A stretch of DNA of 64,000 nt from NCBI GenBank assembly GCA_963757265.1, contig CAVWRA010000006.1, positions 2,914,001-2,978,000 of the forward strand, written 5' to 3'. Shown piece after piece: positions 62,312 through 64,000 of this stretch. Under the pieces are notes generated by a model. The model was not told the DNA's origin and searched no databases. It was given only the letters and a program-made list of their open reading frames with translations. The first letter of the stretch is position 1. Every line of letters starts with the position of its first letter. This DNA is from CAIVVT01 sp963757265. GTDB lineage: Bacteria > Acidobacteriota > Terriglobia > Bryobacterales > Bryobacteraceae. Position numbers and translations under genes: made by a program.

Positions 62312-62734
62312 TTAAGCGCGCTCCTGCGCCGGCTCCAGCTCCGCCTGGAACGCCTCATCCACCGGGACGCGCCAGGCCGTGGCCAGCCGGTTCGTCTCAT
62401 TGGCCAGCCCGGCCACGGCCAGCGTCTCGGCGAACATCGCGGGCGTCATCCCTCCAGCCAGCGCCGCGGCGGTGTGCGAATGCAGACAATACTCGCAGCC
62501 GTTGGTGGCGCTGACGGCGATGTAAATCAACTGCTTGGTCAGCGGATCGAGCGCGCCCGCCGCCATCACGTTTTTCACCTGCTCCCACACCATGGCCAGC
62601 GTCGGCGGGTGGTTGGCCAGCGCTTTCCAGAAGTTGTTGATGAAATCGGATTGACGCGTGGCGCGGATGTCGTCATAGACGGCGCGCACCTCGGGCGGAG
62701 CCTCGTCGTACTCGATGAGTCGGTTCATGCTCAT
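62312..62734 (-). CDS. Carboxymuconolactone decarboxylase / AhpD-like protein
   Basis: 140 residues from ATG 62734. FINNFWKALANHPPTLAMVW and TNGCEYCLHSHTAAALAGGM contain the CxxC...H redox motif of AhpD-like alkylhydroperoxidase-type members. Probably a small peroxide-reducing or uncharacterised oxidoreductase. Downstream of the frameshifted cysteine hydrolase on the same strand. Confidence 0.88.
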   Translation of the reverse strand: MSMNRLIEYDEAPPEVRAVYDDIRATRQSDFINNFWKALANHPPTLAMVWEQVKNVMAAGALDPLTKQLIYIAVSATNGCEYCLHSHTAAALAGGMTPAMFAETLAVAGLANETNRLATAWRVPVDEAFQAELEPAQERA

Positions 62735-62805
62735 GGCGTTATTGTGCCTGACGCCGCCGCCTGTTTCCAGCGTCGCCTGGCTCCCGCGACGCCGGCCGCG
62801 CAGCG

Positions 62806-63376
62806 TCAGGCCGGCCGCAGCGCCTCCAGCACCGTCCTGGTATCCACCACCGTCGCAAACTCGCCGTGCAGGACGGCGAGCGACATGCGGTGAATCTCCT
62901 CGGCCGTGTAGTGCGTCCCGTCCGGCCCCGTGAGGTCGAAGGCGGCGACAGCGTCGGCGGGCAGGTACACCTCGAAGCCCAGGTTCCCCGCCATGCGCGT
63001 CGAAGTCGAGATGCAATACGGCGTGGTGAGGCCGGCGATCACCAGCGTTTGCACGCCGCGCTGGCGCAGCGTGGCTTCGAGCTGCGTGCCGATGAACGCG
63101 CTGTTGACGTTCTTCTGGAACAGCGGCTCGCCGTCGAGCGGGCGGGCGAACTCCTTCAATGCGCAGCCCGGGAAGCGCGGGTTCAGCGGCGAATCCTCGA
63201 GCGTTCAACAGGTGCTGCACGTGGAACACCGCCAGGGAGCGGGCGCGCCACGCGGCCAGCAGCTCCGCGATCCGCGCCTCGGCATCGGGGTTGTTGCGCG
63301 TTCCCCATTTCGGATCGTCGAAGCCCTTCTGGACGTCGATCAGGATCAATCCCGCGTTCTGCGGCAGGGTCATCAT
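62806..63376 (-). pseudogene. Cysteine hydrolase (isochorismatase family), frameshifted
   Basis: The N-terminal part (from ATG 63376) reads NAGLILIDVQKGFDDPKWG and LAVFHVQHLL. Then the family pattern continues in another frame, DSPLNPRFPGCALKEFARPL, VNSAFIGTQLEA, VIAGLTTPYCISTSTRMAGN, including the catalytic Asp, Lys and Cys. The shift lies near 63200, at GAACGCTCGAGGATTC, and equals one extra or two missing bases. Either a recent pseudogene or a sequencing error; both halves are otherwise well conserved, which favours an error or a very young mutation. Confidence 0.8.
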
Positions 63377-63453
63377 TGCGTGGAGTCCTCGCTTGCTCGT
63401 TTTCCGATGCGCCTTCCGCTGATGCCACGGCCCGCCAACAGCGCCGCCGCGGC

Positions 63454-63999
63454 TCAGGCGTGAATCAGGCTGAACGCCTTCTTCATTGACGCGATGGTCG
63501 TCTGCAGGGCCTGGTCCGGCGGCATCGCCCGCAGCGCCGCGTTGAACGGCTCGCAGCGCGCCGGCGCGTCGCAGCCCAGCGCGTTCAGCGTGTTGAGGAA
63601 TCCGGCCAGGTCGATAACGCCCGTGGCGCAGGGCAACTCGCGTTTGCCGTCCTGCAACTCGTCCAGCGGCGTATTCAGCGGCGCGTCGTTCATGTCGATG
63701 CTGACGATGTCCTTGTTCGTGAGCGTCTTCAGATCCGCCAACGTGCCGCCCGACGTGTACCAGTGCCACGAGTCCAGCACGATCCCGACGTTCGGCCGGC
63801 CCATCGCCGCGAACAGCTCCTTCATCTCGGGCATGGTGTGGATGAAGGAGTAGCGGCTGGAGGTCCACAGCGTCTTAGGCGCGACGAACTCGATCCCCAG
63901 CCGGCAGCCATGATCGCCCAGCACGCCCGCCGCCTGGCCCAGCCTCTGCGAATGCAGCTTGAAATTCTCGAGATAAGTCAGCGTGGCGTGGGCCGGCAT
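63454..63999 (-). CDS. Sugar phosphate isomerase/epimerase (xylose-isomerase-like TIM barrel), 5' end beyond window
   Basis: 181 residues to the window edge. GIEFVAPKTLW (metal Glu), VGIVLDSWHWYTSGG (Asp and His), VSIDMNDAP and CEPFNAALR give the metal-binding set of the AP-endonuclease-2-type family. Similar proteins act as inosose dehydratases, hydroxypyruvate isomerases or tagatose epimerases; the subtype is not determined. The Met at the edge is probably internal. Confidence 0.8.
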   Translation of the reverse strand: MPAHATLTYLENFKLHSQRLGQAAGVLGDHGCRLGIEFVAPKTLWTSSRYSFIHTMPEMKELFAAMGRPNVGIVLDSWHWYTSGGTLADLKTLTNKDIVSIDMNDAPLNTPLDELQDGKRELPCATGVIDLAGFLNTLNALGCDAPARCEPFNAALRAMPPDQALQTTIASMKKAFSLIHA

Positions 64000-64000
64000 G

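Noticed and set aside
62312..63868. 518-aa minus-strand frame as one protein
   Set aside because: It joins the out-of-frame end of the isomerase gene, the N-terminal half of the cysteine hydrolase and the whole AhpD-like gene; these are separate genes that share a frame by chance.
1..64000. CRISPR array or phage structural genes
   Set aside because: No regularly spaced identical short repeats and no capsid, portal or terminase-like proteins were seen; repeats present are gene duplications and att copies.

Overview
The window looks like the chromosome of an Acidobacteriota bacterium, probably of the Solibacter/Bryobacter type. The evidence is GC-rich coding sequence, a giant Oar-like TonB-dependent receptor with a carboxypeptidase-regulatory-like N-terminus, a protein of the acidobacterial VWFA-related type, wHTH/PD40/TPR/malectin architectures, and many Tat-exported sugar enzymes. 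This is inference from protein families; no 16S gene is present.

Layout. Bases 2-169 are the end of a core amidohydrolase gene. At 234-289 lies a truncated 3' part of a tRNA-Leu gene (minus strand), followed on that strand by an orphaned hairpin terminator (187-211). The complete tRNA-Leu(CAG) is at 52518-52604. The two copies share a perfect 49-bp direct repeat, so 234-52573 reads as a genomic island of about 52.3 kb inserted at the 3' end of tRNA-Leu. Broken tyrosine-integrase pieces lie at both ends (753-893 and about 51925-52287). They are on the same strand and nearly complementary in protein coverage. The left piece is fused to an IS3-type transposase remnant.

The cargo is a plant-polysaccharide (pectin/rhamnogalacturonan-like, fucose- or rhamnose-containing) utilisation locus. 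Secreted enzymes: a GH106 rhamnosidase, three GH28-like pectinases, three GH95 proteins plus one divergent GH95-like protein, a GH9 protein, a GH43/32-like beta-propeller protein, two GH42-like proteins and an 824-aa enzyme candidate of unknown family. Uptake: an Oar-type TonB receptor. Sugar processing: an aldose epimerase, an L-fucose/L-rhamnose-type SDR dehydrogenase, a COG3618 lactonase, two enolase-superfamily dehydratase-like proteins with Tat signals, and a D-2-hydroxyacid dehydrogenase. Regulation: an FCD-type GntR repressor and a ToxR-like membrane regulator with two malectin domains. A palindrome of consensus TRAGCGCTYA sits at four sigma70-like promoters (GH28 operon, 824-aa/GH95 unit, gntR itself, TonB receptor), defining a candidate regulon. 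A cassette of small secreted protein plus GH28, trailing the end of a 2-hydroxyacid dehydrogenase gene, occurs three times; two copies are nearly identical and inverted about 28 kb apart.

The right flank (52.6-64 kb) is core-like: an operon pdxR-pdxS-pdxT-LMW phosphatase on minus, then on plus a RidA-like secreted protein, a 2-keto-3-deoxygluconate kinase (which could receive KDG from pectin breakdown), a VWFA-related protein, an S24-like protein and a fucose-isomerase-like protein. On minus follow a carboxymuconolactone-decarboxylase-like protein, a frameshifted cysteine hydrolase and the end of a sugar isomerase/epimerase gene cut by the window edge.
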